A stretch of DNA of 64,000 nt, from assembly GCA_019120175.1 (NCBI GenBank), contig DWVP01000009.1, positions 62,001-126,000 of the forward strand, written 5' to 3'. Every line of letters starts with the position of its first letter. Position 1 is the stretch's first letter. Below are positions 54,801 through 63,804 of this stretch, piece after piece. A program made the translations under genes and the position numbers. This DNA comes from Candidatus Corynebacterium faecigallinarum. GTDB taxonomy: Bacteria > Actinomycetota > Actinomycetes > Mycobacteriales > Mycobacteriaceae. The notes below the pieces were generated by a model, which saw only the letters and a list, made by a program, of their open reading frames with translations, searched no databases and was not told where the DNA came from.

Positions 54801-55373
54801 TCCGGCGGGGTTTCCATGGCGGGGACATCGGTCGCGGGGAGCGGCCGGTGTGACCGACGGCGACCGTGAGGTACGGCCGTCTGAGGTGGGTGCCATGGTC
54901 CGTTGAGGGGTGCAGGAATGCCGGACGAGGAAAGGCGAGGGTCCACTGTTGAGTTATGTGCCAGCGAGGGCAGACGCCCCAGGGTATGGTGGCAGGCCTT
55001 CCGGTGAGAGACGCTGAGAGACACCGGGATTGACGCTGGTCTGCCACGCTAGTTCGAGGAGAGAACCGGGTCGGAACGTCTGCTTCTCACTGGCGTGGCA
55101 GCAAGGTAGGCAGGTCACCTGGTCACCTGCAATGGGGTGGTGGGTGAACCGGGGGTGGTCGATCGGGTACCCTGGGAGGGTATACTGTCGGGATTATGTC
55201 CTGGCAGTGCCAGTAAGAATGACGTTTTCACCAGGCAAAACCAGTATTCGTTCGGACTGCATCAGGTTGGCCTTCGGGGGTGCCCCGGCGCTCTCGGGTC
55301 CATATGGCACTGGCCCATTCGACAGTCTCGTAACAGCCTCGAAACACATGCCCGGGTGGGTAACTCCGTCCGG
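54801..55373. other. Non-coding remainder of the 0.9-kb gap
   Basis: No credible gene. Contains an inverted pair CTGCCACGC (55041) / GCGTGGCAG (55093) and the tandem GGTCACCT at about 55115–55130. The 3' part is former coding sequence downstream of the acyltransferase pseudogene. Confidence 0.5.
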
Positions 55374-56180
55374 TCAGCTGGTGGGAACCTTGACTGCAGG
55401 GACATCGGGCAGAAAGGCGATCGACACCACGGCCGACAGCCCGAGGGAGAGCATCGGGGCGGAATCGTCCATCGGCCAGAGCGTGAGCAGGATGCCGATG
55501 CCGGCCGGTGGAGCAGGTAGATCGGTAACGTATGGCGTCCGAACCAGTCGAGACGCAGCCACGGCAGGTAGCGGGCGATCAGGGCCGACGCGATGATCCC
55601 GGTCGACATGCCCCACGCCGTCAGCGGGAGCCACGCCGGGGACGTGATCGCACCGCCGAGGGCGATGAGAATACCGAACGACACCACGAATGCTCCACCG
55701 ACCAGGACCAGCATGGCCACCGAGGCGCAGTCGGCGATCGCGGCGATGGTGCGGTGGCCGTACACTCCGAACTGGAAGATGATGAAGTGGGTGAGTGTGC
55801 GTTCCCAGGCGAAGTTGTCGATGGTGACCAGGCCGAACGCCACCGGGAGGGACACCACCGCGCCGATGCCGAACTGCAGCCAAAGGGGCCGTGGATGCAT
55901 CAGCTTCACGGCCAGGTAGTAGATCGCCAGAGCGTAGATGAACCATGGGCCGTACTCCGGATCCAGCGGAACAGTCAGCACGGTCAGCGGGGTGTAGGCC
56001 TCCTCGTTCCACGGGAAGACCTGGGCCCACAGCGCCCAGAGTGCGCTCCACAGCCCGAAGAGCCAGAGGAAGGGGCCGAGGCGGTTCTGGACCTGCCAGG
56101 ACCATGGACGGCCGAGGCGGCGGTGGCGACGTGCATCAGCACGACGAGGAGTATGGCGGCTCCCTTGACGGTGTCGATTC
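55374..56180 (-). pseudogene. Acyltransferase-3 family protein, decayed paralog
   Basis: Relative of the intact acyltransferase at 56911. Legible pieces on the minus strand: IDTVKGAAILLVVLMH directly after a TGA, then a jump that lacks about 40 codons (the segment with the MPLFFAMSGYFL motif), then SWQVQNRLGPFLWLFGLWS through GRHTLPIYLLH in one frame, then a shift near 55520 to PPAGIGILLTLWPMDD… ending at 55374. An N-terminal stop, an internal deletion and at least one frameshift make function unlikely. Confidence 0.8.
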
Positions 56181-56308
56181 AGGCAACGCGTGAGGTCGCG
56201 GGCATGGGAGGAGTTCGTTGGAGAGTTGAGGACAGGGATCAGTGAGGGGGTTTTCCAGGTAGCTACTCGGCGCATCGTCGGCAGCATTCCTGTAGCGGCA
56301 TTCCGCGG

Positions 56309-56914
56309 TCAGCAGTCCCGTTCCTGCATGGCCCGCGCCCAGCCTGATGTCTGGTAGCCGGCCTGGAAGAGGTGGTTGGTGAAGGACCTGGTGCTGGATG
56401 GCTTGTTCACCGCCAGTTCACCGTCCCAACACCGCTCGAAGTACAGCCGGACCCGTTCCACGTGCTCGCGGCCGGTGCCCAGCACCATGGCGGAGTCCCA
56501 GCCGTGGTCGTCGGCCAGTCTGGCGAACTTCTGCGCCTCACCGCGGGTCGTGGAGGGATCCGGGGCGAAACAGTGCACCTCGACACCCTCCAAGGGCGCG
56601 CAGTAGGAATCCCAGAAGGACTGCACGCCGGTCGGTTCGGAGATCACCAGGTGCGGGATGTCGTTGTCCTGCGCCATTTTCCGGGCGGCGGGGAAATCGG
56701 CGGGGGATGCGCCACCGACCTGCATCAGCACGTCCACATCGTCGGGCACCGGGTCGAGGCGGGGGAAGTAGATCTTGGTGGCGGCGAACCACGACCACAG
56801 TCCGGCGAGCACCAGGATCACCGCCAGGACGCTCCAGCCGATGCGTCGGGTGCGGCGTCGGACCCGTCGGGCGGGGCCGGTGCGTGCTGTCCGTTGTGCA
56901 CGACGGGTGCTCAT
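56309..56914 (-). CDS. YdcF/DUF218-family protein with N-terminal anchor
   Basis: 201 residues: very basic N-terminus, one helix (about 28–46), then a DUF218 fold with DVDVLMQVGGASPADFPAA, TRGEAQKFARL and VLGTGREHVERVRLYFER. Members (ElyC, SanA, YdcF) influence envelope polysaccharide or lipid carrier metabolism. ATG overlaps the stop of the upstream acyltransferase (ATGA), so it is co-translated and is the last gene of the four-gene minus-strand operon. Confidence 0.85.
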   Translation of the reverse strand: MSTRRAQRTARTGPARRVRRRTRRIGWSVLAVILVLAGLWSWFAATKIYFPRLDPVPDDVDVLMQVGGASPADFPAARKMAQDNDIPHLVISEPTGVQSFWDSYCAPLEGVEVHCFAPDPSTTRGEAQKFARLADDHGWDSAMVLGTGREHVERVRLYFERCWDGELAVNKPSSTRSFTNHLFQAGYQTSGWARAMQERDC

Positions 56915-58071
56915 CGTCGGGTCCCACGATCCGGTATAGGACGCTCCGTTGTCGCGGCGCCCGCATGCCCCGCGGTGTCTGCGGCGCTGACCGCTGCACC
57001 GTCCGTTGCACCGTCTGCTGCGCTGACCGTGGCGGTGCGGGTGTTCGCCCCCTCACCGGTCCACGGGGCGGTGAACACCCCGGGGATGGGCCGGAGCAGA
57101 CGCCATACGGCCAGCGACCCGGCCACGGCCAACACGGTGGTCGCCAGCGGCACACCGATCGCCACCAGCGCGGTGGACGGTAGGCCCAGGTCCAGGCTGT
57201 AGATCAGCCCGATGATCGGGACGTGAAGCAGGTAGATCGGCAGGGTGTTGCGTCCGAACCACCACAACCGCAGCCATCCGGCATAACGGTCCAGCACGGC
57301 GGCCACCAGCACACCCATGGTCATGCCCAGGGCGGTGACCGGGATGCGCAGGAGGTTGTCCAGCCCCAGCCCGGCCAGGAACAACCCACCGGTGGCCGCA
57401 CCCCAGGCCGCACCGACGATGAGCATCCTGGGCACGGTCGCACCGGTGGCGATCCGGGCCAGCAGCTGGCTGCCCAGCGCCCCGATCTGGAAGGCGATGA
57501 AGTGGGTCAGCAGCGACTCCCACACCCACGAGTCGACGTGCACGACACCGCAGGCCACCGGCAGGGACACAGTCGAACCAATGATGAACTGCAGCCCCAT
57601 CGGCAGCGGACGCATCAGCTTGACCGCCACGAAGTAGATTGCCAGGGCGTAGATGTACCACGGACCCAGGGAGGGGTCGACGAACAGCAGCAGGATGTCG
57701 GAGATACCACCGTCACCGCGCTGCCAGGGGATGACCTCGAAGGTCAGCAGCCACACCACCGTCCACAGCACGAACAGCCACAGGAACGGGCCGATCCGGT
57801 TGCGCATCCACCAGCTCCACGGCCGGTCGACCCGCCGCAGCAGGAAGTAGCCGGACATGGCGAAGAACAAGGGCATGCGTACGGTGATCAGCGCATCGGT
57901 GAGCAACGTCAACTGGTCACCGGCCCACTCCTTGGCTCCGGCGAGCTCCACGGCGTGGTAGAGCACCACCAGCAGGATCGCCAGGCCCTTGACGGTGTCG
58001 ATCCAGGTCAGTCGCGGGCGCGCAGGAGGTGCCGGCGTGCTCGTGCTGCTCGGGTTGCTCGGGTTGCTCAT
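56911..58071 (-). CDS. Acyltransferase-3 family membrane protein
   Basis: 386 residues, about ten helices: TWIDTVKGLAILLVVLYH with the conserved histidine, VRMPLFFAMSGYFLLRR, GPWYIYALAIYFVAVK and NTLPIYLLHVP. Probably O-acylates a surface sugar using acetyl- or succinyl-CoA. ATG 58071 overlaps the phosphatase stop by four bases. N-terminal 28 residues are Ser/Asn/Pro-rich; the C-terminal 45 are low-complexity Ala/Thr. Its degenerate relative lies 0.7 kb away, implying a local duplication. Confidence 0.88.
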   Translation of the reverse strand: MSNPSNPSSTSTPAPPARPRLTWIDTVKGLAILLVVLYHAVELAGAKEWAGDQLTLLTDALITVRMPLFFAMSGYFLLRRVDRPWSWWMRNRIGPFLWLFVLWTVVWLLTFEVIPWQRGDGGISDILLLFVDPSLGPWYIYALAIYFVAVKLMRPLPMGLQFIIGSTVSLPVACGVVHVDSWVWESLLTHFIAFQIGALGSQLLARIATGATVPRMLIVGAAWGAATGGLFLAGLGLDNLLRIPVTALGMTMGVLVAAVLDRYAGWLRLWWFGRNTLPIYLLHVPIIGLIYSLDLGLPSTALVAIGVPLATTVLAVAGSLAVWRLLRPIPGVFTAPWTGEGANTRTATVSAADGATDGAAVSAADTAGHAGAATTERPIPDRGTRR

Positions 58072-58619
58072 CGGGACGCGCCGCCCAGCAGGTGGGCCAG
58101 TGTCCTGATGTCGGCGGCGATGCCGTCCAACACCTGCCCGTAGTCGGCCACCGAGGTGTAGCCGACCGGGTCGGGGTGGTCGCCGCTGACCGGCGGGAGC
58201 TGGTGGCGTGCCTCGGCCAACGCGGACAGGACGCCAGAAGTGCCTGCAGCTGAGGTGTTCAGCGCGTCCAGCGCCCCGGTGCGCGACCATGCCGCCACCT
58301 GGTGCAGCCGGAAGGTACGGTTCAGCCCGACCGGACGGATGCGTAGGCAGGCATCCACGTGCTCCTGCTCCAGCCCGATGACCAGGTCGGCGGTGCCGAG
58401 CAGCCGACGGTTCACCCGGCGCGCCACGAAACCGGAACCGTCGATGTCGCGGGCGGCGAGCCAGTCCAGTGACCGGGAGTCCATGCCGTGGCCGGTGAGC
58501 CCGGCGGTCCCGGCACTGGTCACCGTGAGATCAGGGACAGCCGCAGCGCGCAGCAGGTGTTCGGCGACCGGGGAGCGGCAGATGTTGCCGGTACAGACCA
58601 TGAGGATGTTGAGCGTCAT
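58068..58619 (-). CDS. Low-molecular-weight protein tyrosine phosphatase
   Basis: 183 residues with the P-loop CTGNICRSP at the N-terminus (nucleophile Cys9, Arg15); the C-terminal region carries a DPVGY in place of the usual DP(Y/F) loop, keeping the general acid aspartate. In exopolysaccharide clusters such phosphatases reverse autophosphorylation of the Wzc/CpsD tyrosine kinase, and a matching Tyr-rich kinase tail is encoded at 63801. Overlaps both neighbours by four bases. Confidence 0.93.
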   Translation of the reverse strand: MTLNILMVCTGNICRSPVAEHLLRAAAVPDLTVTSAGTAGLTGHGMDSRSLDWLAARDIDGSGFVARRVNRRLLGTADLVIGLEQEHVDACLRIRPVGLNRTFRLHQVAAWSRTGALDALNTSAAGTSGVLSALAEARHQLPPVSGDHPDPVGYTSVADYGQVLDGIAADIRTLAHLLGGASR

Positions 58620-59764
58620 GCCGTCTTCGCCTTCGTCGGTGTCTTCTTCGTCATGTTCTCCCCGAGGACCAGGCGTCCCACCGCGACTTTGCGCAGCAGC
58701 ACCACACCGAGAATCGACAACCCCACCCCGGCGATGGACAGCACCACGAACTCCACCGGCTGGGACTCCACTCCCAGGGCGCCGAGGATCGCCCGGCTGC
58801 TGCCGATGGCGAAGGAGTGCAGCAGGAAGATCCCGGAGGAGTACCCGCCGATCCACGCCAACGCCCGGCTGGACAGGTTCCAGGACAGGAACACCAGCGG
58901 GAACAACACGCCTAAGGCGATGCCCAGCACACTGTGACGGGAGTCGACCGGCCCGGAGTCACTGAAGGCACCGAAGTTGCTGAAGAATCCGTTGAGTGAC
59001 AGTTGCACGGCCACGATCACGGCCAGCAGCACCGCCGTCAACGCCACTTTCACACCGGTGCGTGAGGGGAACAGGGAGAACCGGACCATGCCCACGCCAG
59101 CCAGGAAGAACGGTGCCAGGGTCAGTGCCTGGCCGAGCTGCAGCACCCGGAAGCTCTCGGTGGTGGTGAACAGCACCACCGCCACTGAGGCGAGGAACAG
59201 CACGGCGAAGTTCACCCGGCTGGACAGCAGACCCAGTGAGTCCAGCAGGGCGACGACGGCGAAGATCCAGAACGTCGTCAGCAGGAACCAGTAAGGGCTC
59301 AACGAGTAGAGCAGCCAGCTCAGCGGCTCGAATTCACGGCTGGTGTTGGTGCTGTCCAGCACGGTCTGGGTGATACCGATGGCCGGGACGAAGACGATGT
59401 AGGGCACCAGCAGGCGGCGGGCCTTCTTTGCCATGAACGTCCCGTAGCCGTGCACGTCGCCCAGCGGACGCCAGGCGTAGACCAGCCCGGAGAGCAGGGT
59501 GAACAGCGGCATGCGCAGGTATTCCACCGAGTCGGTGTAGTAGCGCAGGGCACTGTCATCGGCGACCTGGATGCCCTCGGTGGCGGTATGTCCGATGACG
59601 TGGAAGGTTACCAGGAACAGGCAGGCCACGCCGCGCAGGGTGTCGACGGGGATGTTGCGGCCGTCACCGCTGCCGGTGCGCCGGTCGACGCGGTGGTGGC
59701 GTCCGGTGGCCGGACGTTCCGCAGCGCCGGTGGTGGCACCGGTCGGGGCAGGGCTGGGAGACAA
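58616..59764 (-). CDS. Acyltransferase family membrane protein
   Basis: 382 residues with about ten helices: IPVDTLRGVACLFLVTFHV, YLRMPLFTLLSGLVYAWRP, SPYWFLLTTFWIF and GGYSSGIFLLHSFAIG, an AT3-like exopolysaccharide acyltransferase different in detail from its neighbour. TTG 59764 is the apparent start, with weak purine context upstream; a later start inside the polar 40-residue N-terminus is possible. First gene of the minus-strand operon 59764–56309, divergent from the GT4–pyruvyltransferase fusion. Confidence 0.85.
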   Translation of the reverse strand: MSPSPAPTGATTGAAERPATGRHHRVDRRTGSGDGRNIPVDTLRGVACLFLVTFHVIGHTATEGIQVADDSALRYYTDSVEYLRMPLFTLLSGLVYAWRPLGDVHGYGTFMAKKARRLLVPYIVFVPAIGITQTVLDSTNTSREFEPLSWLLYSLSPYWFLLTTFWIFAVVALLDSLGLLSSRVNFAVLFLASVAVVLFTTTESFRVLQLGQALTLAPFFLAGVGMVRFSLFPSRTGVKVALTAVLLAVIVAVQLSLNGFFSNFGAFSDSGPVDSRHSVLGIALGVLFPLVFLSWNLSSRALAWIGGYSSGIFLLHSFAIGSSRAILGALGVESQPVEFVVLSIAGVGLSILGVVLLRKVAVGRLVLGENMTKKTPTKAKTA

Positions 59765-59810
59765 AAGGGACCGTCCTAGAGGGTGAGGGATGACGGTGGG
59801 GTCAGAAAAC

Positions 59811-59856
59811 GGAGAGTACGGGAGAGTACAGAGAGTTGGGAGAGTACGGAGAGTTG
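59811..59856. repeat. Short tandem GGAGAGTAC-type repeats
   Basis: Five imperfect 9–10-base units (GGAGAGTAC or GAGAGTTG) in the divergent spacer. May affect promoter spacing for the acyltransferase operon. Confidence 0.6.
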
Positions 59857-59922
59857 TGTCCCTTCATCGTAGGACGGGGAGGTCTACCTCGGCAACGCGA
59901 AGCGACGGACCTGACAGTGTCT

Positions 59923-59928
59923 TACAAT
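59923..59928 (+). promoter_or_regulatory. -10 box TACAAT of the GT4–pyruvyltransferase gene
   Basis: Ends 7 bases before ATG 59936, predicting a transcript that starts at or next to the start codon. Confidence 0.6.
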
Positions 59929-59935
59929 GTGGTCC

Positions 59936-62446
59936 ATGAACAACGACGACAGGTCCCTCACCCTGTCGCCGGACGCAGCGACCCTCTGGGTCCATTGGGG
60001 ACGCACCGGTGGCGGCCCCCGTTTCCTCGCCGACGTGGTCGATGGTGACCTCGCCGACGGGACTGCTCCAGCGACGTTCCTCTCCTACAACCCCGACGCC
60101 GAGATCTCTCCCCGTTTCGACGCACTTGCGGCATCCGTCCCGGCGTTCCCGGTGCCGACCTACAACTCCACCGTCGGGGTGATCCTGGGCCTGCCGCGGC
60201 TGCTGTGGAATTCCGTGCGGCTGCGACGCTGGATCCGGGACCACGGTGTGCAGCGGGTGGTCTGCGTGATGGAGAGCGTGTACCAGTCGCTGGCGTTGCC
60301 GCTGCTGATCCCGGCTGACGTGGAGTACGTCGCCTGCATCCACGACGGCTCCGCCCACCCGGGCGAGGGCAATATCGTGCAGGCGGTCGGACGGCGCAAT
60401 GAGCTGCGCCGTGCCGACCGTGTGGTGACCTTCTCGCAGGCGGTGACCGATATTCTCGCCGACCAGGTCACGGTGCCGATCAGTACCGGTTCCCATCCGC
60501 CGTTCGATCTGCAGGACGCCGCGACCGGGCCGCGTGAGCTGCCCGGCGGTGCCGGTCCTAGCACCGTTCCGGTCGTCGGGATATTCGGACGCCTGCAGGC
60601 GTACAAGGGTATCGACGTGGCACTGGAGGCCATGCGGATCCTGCGTGGCCGCGGGGCCCCGGAGTGCGAACTGCGGATCATCGGCAGCGGGCCGGAGGAA
60701 CGCTGGCGCGACACCGAGCTGGGCGTCGAGGCAGTCTGGGACAACCGGTGGATCCCCGAGGACGAGGTCACCGAGGTGGTCAAGGGCATCGACATTATGC
60801 TGTTGCCCTACACCGAGGCCAGCCAGTCCGGCCCGGTGACGTTGGCACTGGCCCACGCCGTGCCGTGCGTGGCCACCCCGGTCGGGGCGATCCCGGAGCA
60901 GGTGGCCGGCTTCGGCGTGGTCACCGAGGACACCTCCCCACAGGCTGTCGCCGACGGGATCCAGGCACTGCTGGAGGACCCGGAGCGCTTCCGGGGACTG
61001 TCCGCCGGGGCGGTGGCCCGGTTCGCCGAACAGCCCGACTGGTCGGATCTCGCACAACTCGTCCGCACCGGACAGGTCAGCGCCGACGATGCCGCATCGG
61101 CTGCCGCTGCGGCCGCCGAGCCGGCCGCCAGTGCCGCCCGACGTGCGGTCACCCAGGCGAAGTGGGCCGGCCAGCGGGTCTTCGGACTGGTCAACACCCA
61201 CCTGCCGGTTCCTGCTGTACACAAGACGAGCGGGCGCACCCGGGTCGTCCTGCCGGCGTCCCACGGTTCTTTCGGGGATGAGGCGATGGGCCTGGTCGCC
61301 GCCGACTGCCTGCACCGCCGCGGTGAGACGGTGGAGCTGGTCGTCCCCGGTGACGCCGAGCCGTGGCGTGGCGAGGTGCCGGCGGGCGTCGAGGTGATCC
61401 CGCTCAGTGAGGTCACCACCGGCCCCGGAACCACCCCGACGGCGGCGACGGTGGCGGCATTGGCCACCGGCCCGCTGATCGTCATCGGTGCCGACACCCT
61501 GGCCGGCGACTACGAACTGGCCCTGCTGGCGATGCGCGTCCGGATGCTCAACTCCGCCGCCGCGGCCGGGCAGCCGGCCGCCCTGGTGAACTTCAGCCTG
61601 CCGGAGCGCATCCACCCCGATGCCCGGCGCATCCTGGGCACCCTCGCCCCCGAGGTGCAGGTCCGAGCTCGGGACCCGCTGTCGGCACAGCGCGCGGGGG
61701 AGGTGCTCGGCCGCGAGGTCGGTTGTACCCCGGATATCGCCGCCCTGCTCGCCCCGGCGGGCCCGGCAGAGTCGGCAGGGTCGGCAGGGTCGGCAGGGCC
61801 GGAAAACCCCGACGCTGCAGGTTCCGGGGAAGCGTCCTCCGGTCGCGTCGCTCTGGTGCCCAACGCCCACCTTGCAGGCATGTACGACGTCACTACCGAC
61901 CAGCTGGTCGAGTTGTGGCGCGACATCGCCATCGCCCTGGACCGGCCGGTCGAGGTTGTGGTGCACGACATCCGCGAGAGTGTGGGTGACACCGTCCAGG
62001 GCGAGCGCATCGCCGCCGCCCTCGACGAGGCAGGGGTGGACGTCGTGCTGACCGTGCCGCAGACCGCGGCCGCAGCGAAGGCGGCACTGTCCCGGGCGAG
62101 CCTCTGTGTCTCGGCTCGGATGCATGCCTGTGTCGCCACCCTGAGCAGCGGTGTGCCCACCGTGGGCATCGGCTACGTGGGCAAGTTCAGCGGGCAGTTC
62201 TCCTGGTACGGCGACCTGGGCACGGTGCTGGAGTACCGCGACGGGCTGGACGCCGCGGAGGTCGTGGATGCCGCGCAGCAGTTGGAGGCGACGCAGGACG
62301 GTGCGGCCACTGTCTCTGATACCGCTTACGCCGCTGACGCCTCTGATGTCTCTGACGCTTCCGGTGGTGCTGCCGCCGTGACCGCGAAGATCCGCAATGA
62401 CTACGCGGAGCTGGGTACCCTTCCCAGGGCGGTCAGCCGTGCGTGA
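59936..62446 (+). CDS. GT4 glycosyltransferase fused to a polysaccharide pyruvyl transferase
   Basis: 836 residues. Residues to about 375 are a GT-B enzyme: VGIFGRLQAYKGIDVALEAM, then LLPYTEASQSGPVTLALAHA and VATPVGAIPEQV. An Ala-rich linker (about 385–420) leads to a PS_pyruv_trans domain (about 435–760) with SHGSFGDEAMG at its start and SARMHACVATLSSGVPTVGI with the Arg-His pair near its end. One polypeptide would add a hexose and ketal pyruvate to the repeat unit. Low-complexity Ser/Ala/Gly repeats interrupt the second domain near 610–635 and 785–805. ATG 59936 is preferred over ATG 59927, which lies within the promoter -10 box region. Confidence 0.9.
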   Translation: MNNDDRSLTLSPDAATLWVHWGRTGGGPRFLADVVDGDLADGTAPATFLSYNPDAEISPRFDALAASVPAFPVPTYNSTVGVILGLPRLLWNSVRLRRWIRDHGVQRVVCVMESVYQSLALPLLIPADVEYVACIHDGSAHPGEGNIVQAVGRRNELRRADRVVTFSQAVTDILADQVTVPISTGSHPPFDLQDAATGPRELPGGAGPSTVPVVGIFGRLQAYKGIDVALEAMRILRGRGAPECELRIIGSGPEERWRDTELGVEAVWDNRWIPEDEVTEVVKGIDIMLLPYTEASQSGPVTLALAHAVPCVATPVGAIPEQVAGFGVVTEDTSPQAVADGIQALLEDPERFRGLSAGAVARFAEQPDWSDLAQLVRTGQVSADDAASAAAAAAEPAASAARRAVTQAKWAGQRVFGLVNTHLPVPAVHKTSGRTRVVLPASHGSFGDEAMGLVAADCLHRRGETVELVVPGDAEPWRGEVPAGVEVIPLSEVTTGPGTTPTAATVAALATGPLIVIGADTLAGDYELALLAMRVRMLNSAAAAGQPAALVNFSLPERIHPDARRILGTLAPEVQVRARDPLSAQRAGEVLGREVGCTPDIAALLAPAGPAESAGSAGSAGPENPDAAGSGEASSGRVALVPNAHLAGMYDVTTDQLVELWRDIAIALDRPVEVVVHDIRESVGDTVQGERIAAALDEAGVDVVLTVPQTAAAAKAALSRASLCVSARMHACVATLSSGVPTVGIGYVGKFSGQFSWYGDLGTVLEYRDGLDAAEVVDAAQQLEATQDGAATVSDTAYAADASDVSDASGGAAAVTAKIRNDYAELGTLPRAVSRA

Positions 62447-62455
62447 CAGTCATCG

Positions 62456-62539
62456 ATCACACCTTCGCCGTTGACGGCCGGAGTAGGAAAAGTCTCTGAC
62501 CTGCAGGTCTCACGCTGTGGATATCGCCGGAGGTGTGAT
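62456..62539. repeat. 84-bp palindromic-ended intergenic element, copy 2
   Basis: Starts 9 bases after the fusion gene. Ends ATCACACCT / AGGTGTGAT are perfect; the inner part of the left arm has diverged. Same length as the 8070 copy and aligned without gaps in opposite orientation, sharing AGGAAAA, CTGCAGGTCTCAC and CGGAGGTGTGAT. Confidence 0.75.
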
Positions 62540-62579
62540 GGTTGAGCTGAGGCGGGGAGGTTGACCGGATTGCCGGGTC

Positions 62580-62612
62580 AGATCAGGCCCAGATCAGGCC
62601 CAGACCAGGCCC
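62580..62612. repeat. 11-base tandem repeat, three copies
   Basis: AGATCAGGCCC twice and AGACCAGGCCC once, ending 10 bases before the flippase stop codon. Confidence 0.7.
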
Positions 62613-62622
62613 AGGTCCGGTG

Positions 62623-63804
62623 TCAGATCCGTGACGGCCGCAGCGTCACGACAAGGAACACCGCCGCGGCCACGGTCTGCACCACCACGATCCCGCCGAG
62701 CAGGACACCGTCGGTAGTGGCCAGCAAGGCCACCAGGGGGATCAGGCGTCCCACCGACCACGCCAGGAACACCTTGTCCAGGCCCTTCATCAGCGGGATC
62801 TTCACCGACAGGTTCGTCGACAACGATGCCACGCAGAACACTGCGGTGACCGCGAGGACCAGGGGGGTGAGCGCGTCGTCCTGCGGCAGGGCGAACACCA
62901 GCGCACCGGTCTGGACGACCGCGCAACCTGCACCCAGCACCACACCGCCGAGAGCGCAGATCCGGCTCCACTTCGCGATGATGGCCGAGTCGCCGTCGCG
63001 GATGGCCGCGGCGATCCGCGCCTCCAGTGACGGGGCGATGACCTGCTGTGCCAACGAGCCGAAGCCGCCGGTCAGACGTACCACCACCGCCCATATCTCC
63101 TGGTAGGGGCCGAGGAACGGGGTGAGGAACCCCTGGATCTGGAACCCGCACTCGGAGATGAACGTCGCCCCGGTGGCGCGTCGGGCATCGGTGAAGTACC
63201 GACGGTGGGAGGCGTCGGCCATGCTCCGACGGGACGCCCACCACTGCGGCAGCAGTCGGTTGTCGGTGCGCAACAGGATCAGCAGGCAGCCGACCAGGGG
63301 GTTCAGGGCGGCGACCACGATCAGGCCGGCGTGGAAGGGCATGACCCACACGACCACCACGGTGGCGGCCACGTTGACCACCCCGAAGACCAGCCGGGCG
63401 GTGGAGTACACGTCCATCCGCTGCTCCTGGGTCACCACGGCCACGGCCATCAGATAGGTGCCGTTGGTGATGACCAGCAGGGCCGTCCACCCCGCCAGGG
63501 CGGACACCGTACTGGCGGTGGGGGAGTCAGGTAGCTGCAGCAACAGGGCGACGATCCCGCAGGACGCCGCGACGGTGAGCAGGCTGCTCCACGACACCGC
63601 CGTCGCTGTGGACCGGGTGAACTCGGCGACGGTGAGGTAGCGGCTGTGGTAGCCCAGGATCGATGTCCTGGCCAGCACGGTGGCCAACGCCAGCGGCAGC
63701 ATGAGGTACGCCAGCTGCGCGGTCTGCTGCCCGATGATGGGCAGCAGCATGGCGAGGAAGTTCAGGCCCTGACCGATCAGGGCCGGCCCCATCCGCCGGA
63801 TCAC
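62623..63804 (-). CDS. MOP/Wzx-like polysaccharide flippase
   Basis: 393 residues with about 11–12 hydrophobic helices and few charged loops; includes RATGATFISECGFQIQGF and GGFGSLAQQVIAPSLEARI. Likely moves lipid-linked oligosaccharide repeats across the membrane. GTG 63804 overlaps the upstream stop as GTGA; ATG 63792 is an alternative. The call rests on topology, length and cluster context, since this family has little motif conservation. Confidence 0.75.
   Translation of the reverse strand: MIRRMGPALIGQGLNFLAMLLPIIGQQTAQLAYLMLPLALATVLARTSILGYHSRYLTVAEFTRSTATAVSWSSLLTVAASCGIVALLLQLPDSPTASTVSALAGWTALLVITNGTYLMAVAVVTQEQRMDVYSTARLVFGVVNVAATVVVVWVMPFHAGLIVVAALNPLVGCLLILLRTDNRLLPQWWASRRSMADASHRRYFTDARRATGATFISECGFQIQGFLTPFLGPYQEIWAVVVRLTGGFGSLAQQVIAPSLEARIAAAIRDGDSAIIAKWSRICALGGVVLGAGCAVVQTGALVFALPQDDALTPLVLAVTAVFCVASLSTNLSVKIPLMKGLDKVFLAWSVGRLIPLVALLATTDGVLLGGIVVVQTVAAAVFLVVTLRPSRI

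Noticed and set aside
54555..54896. Short open frames in the 0.9-kb gap
   Set aside because: Both strands give overlapping frames rich in Arg/Ser/Pro, without ribosome sites or similarity, and one crosses the perfect hairpin.
55113..55130. Tandem GGTCACCT as an operator
   Set aside because: Two short copies with no nearby gene start to regulate.
59864..62125. 753-codon minus-strand frame opposite the GT4–pyruvyltransferase gene
   Set aside because: Composition typical of antisense GC-rich frames; no start context or domains.
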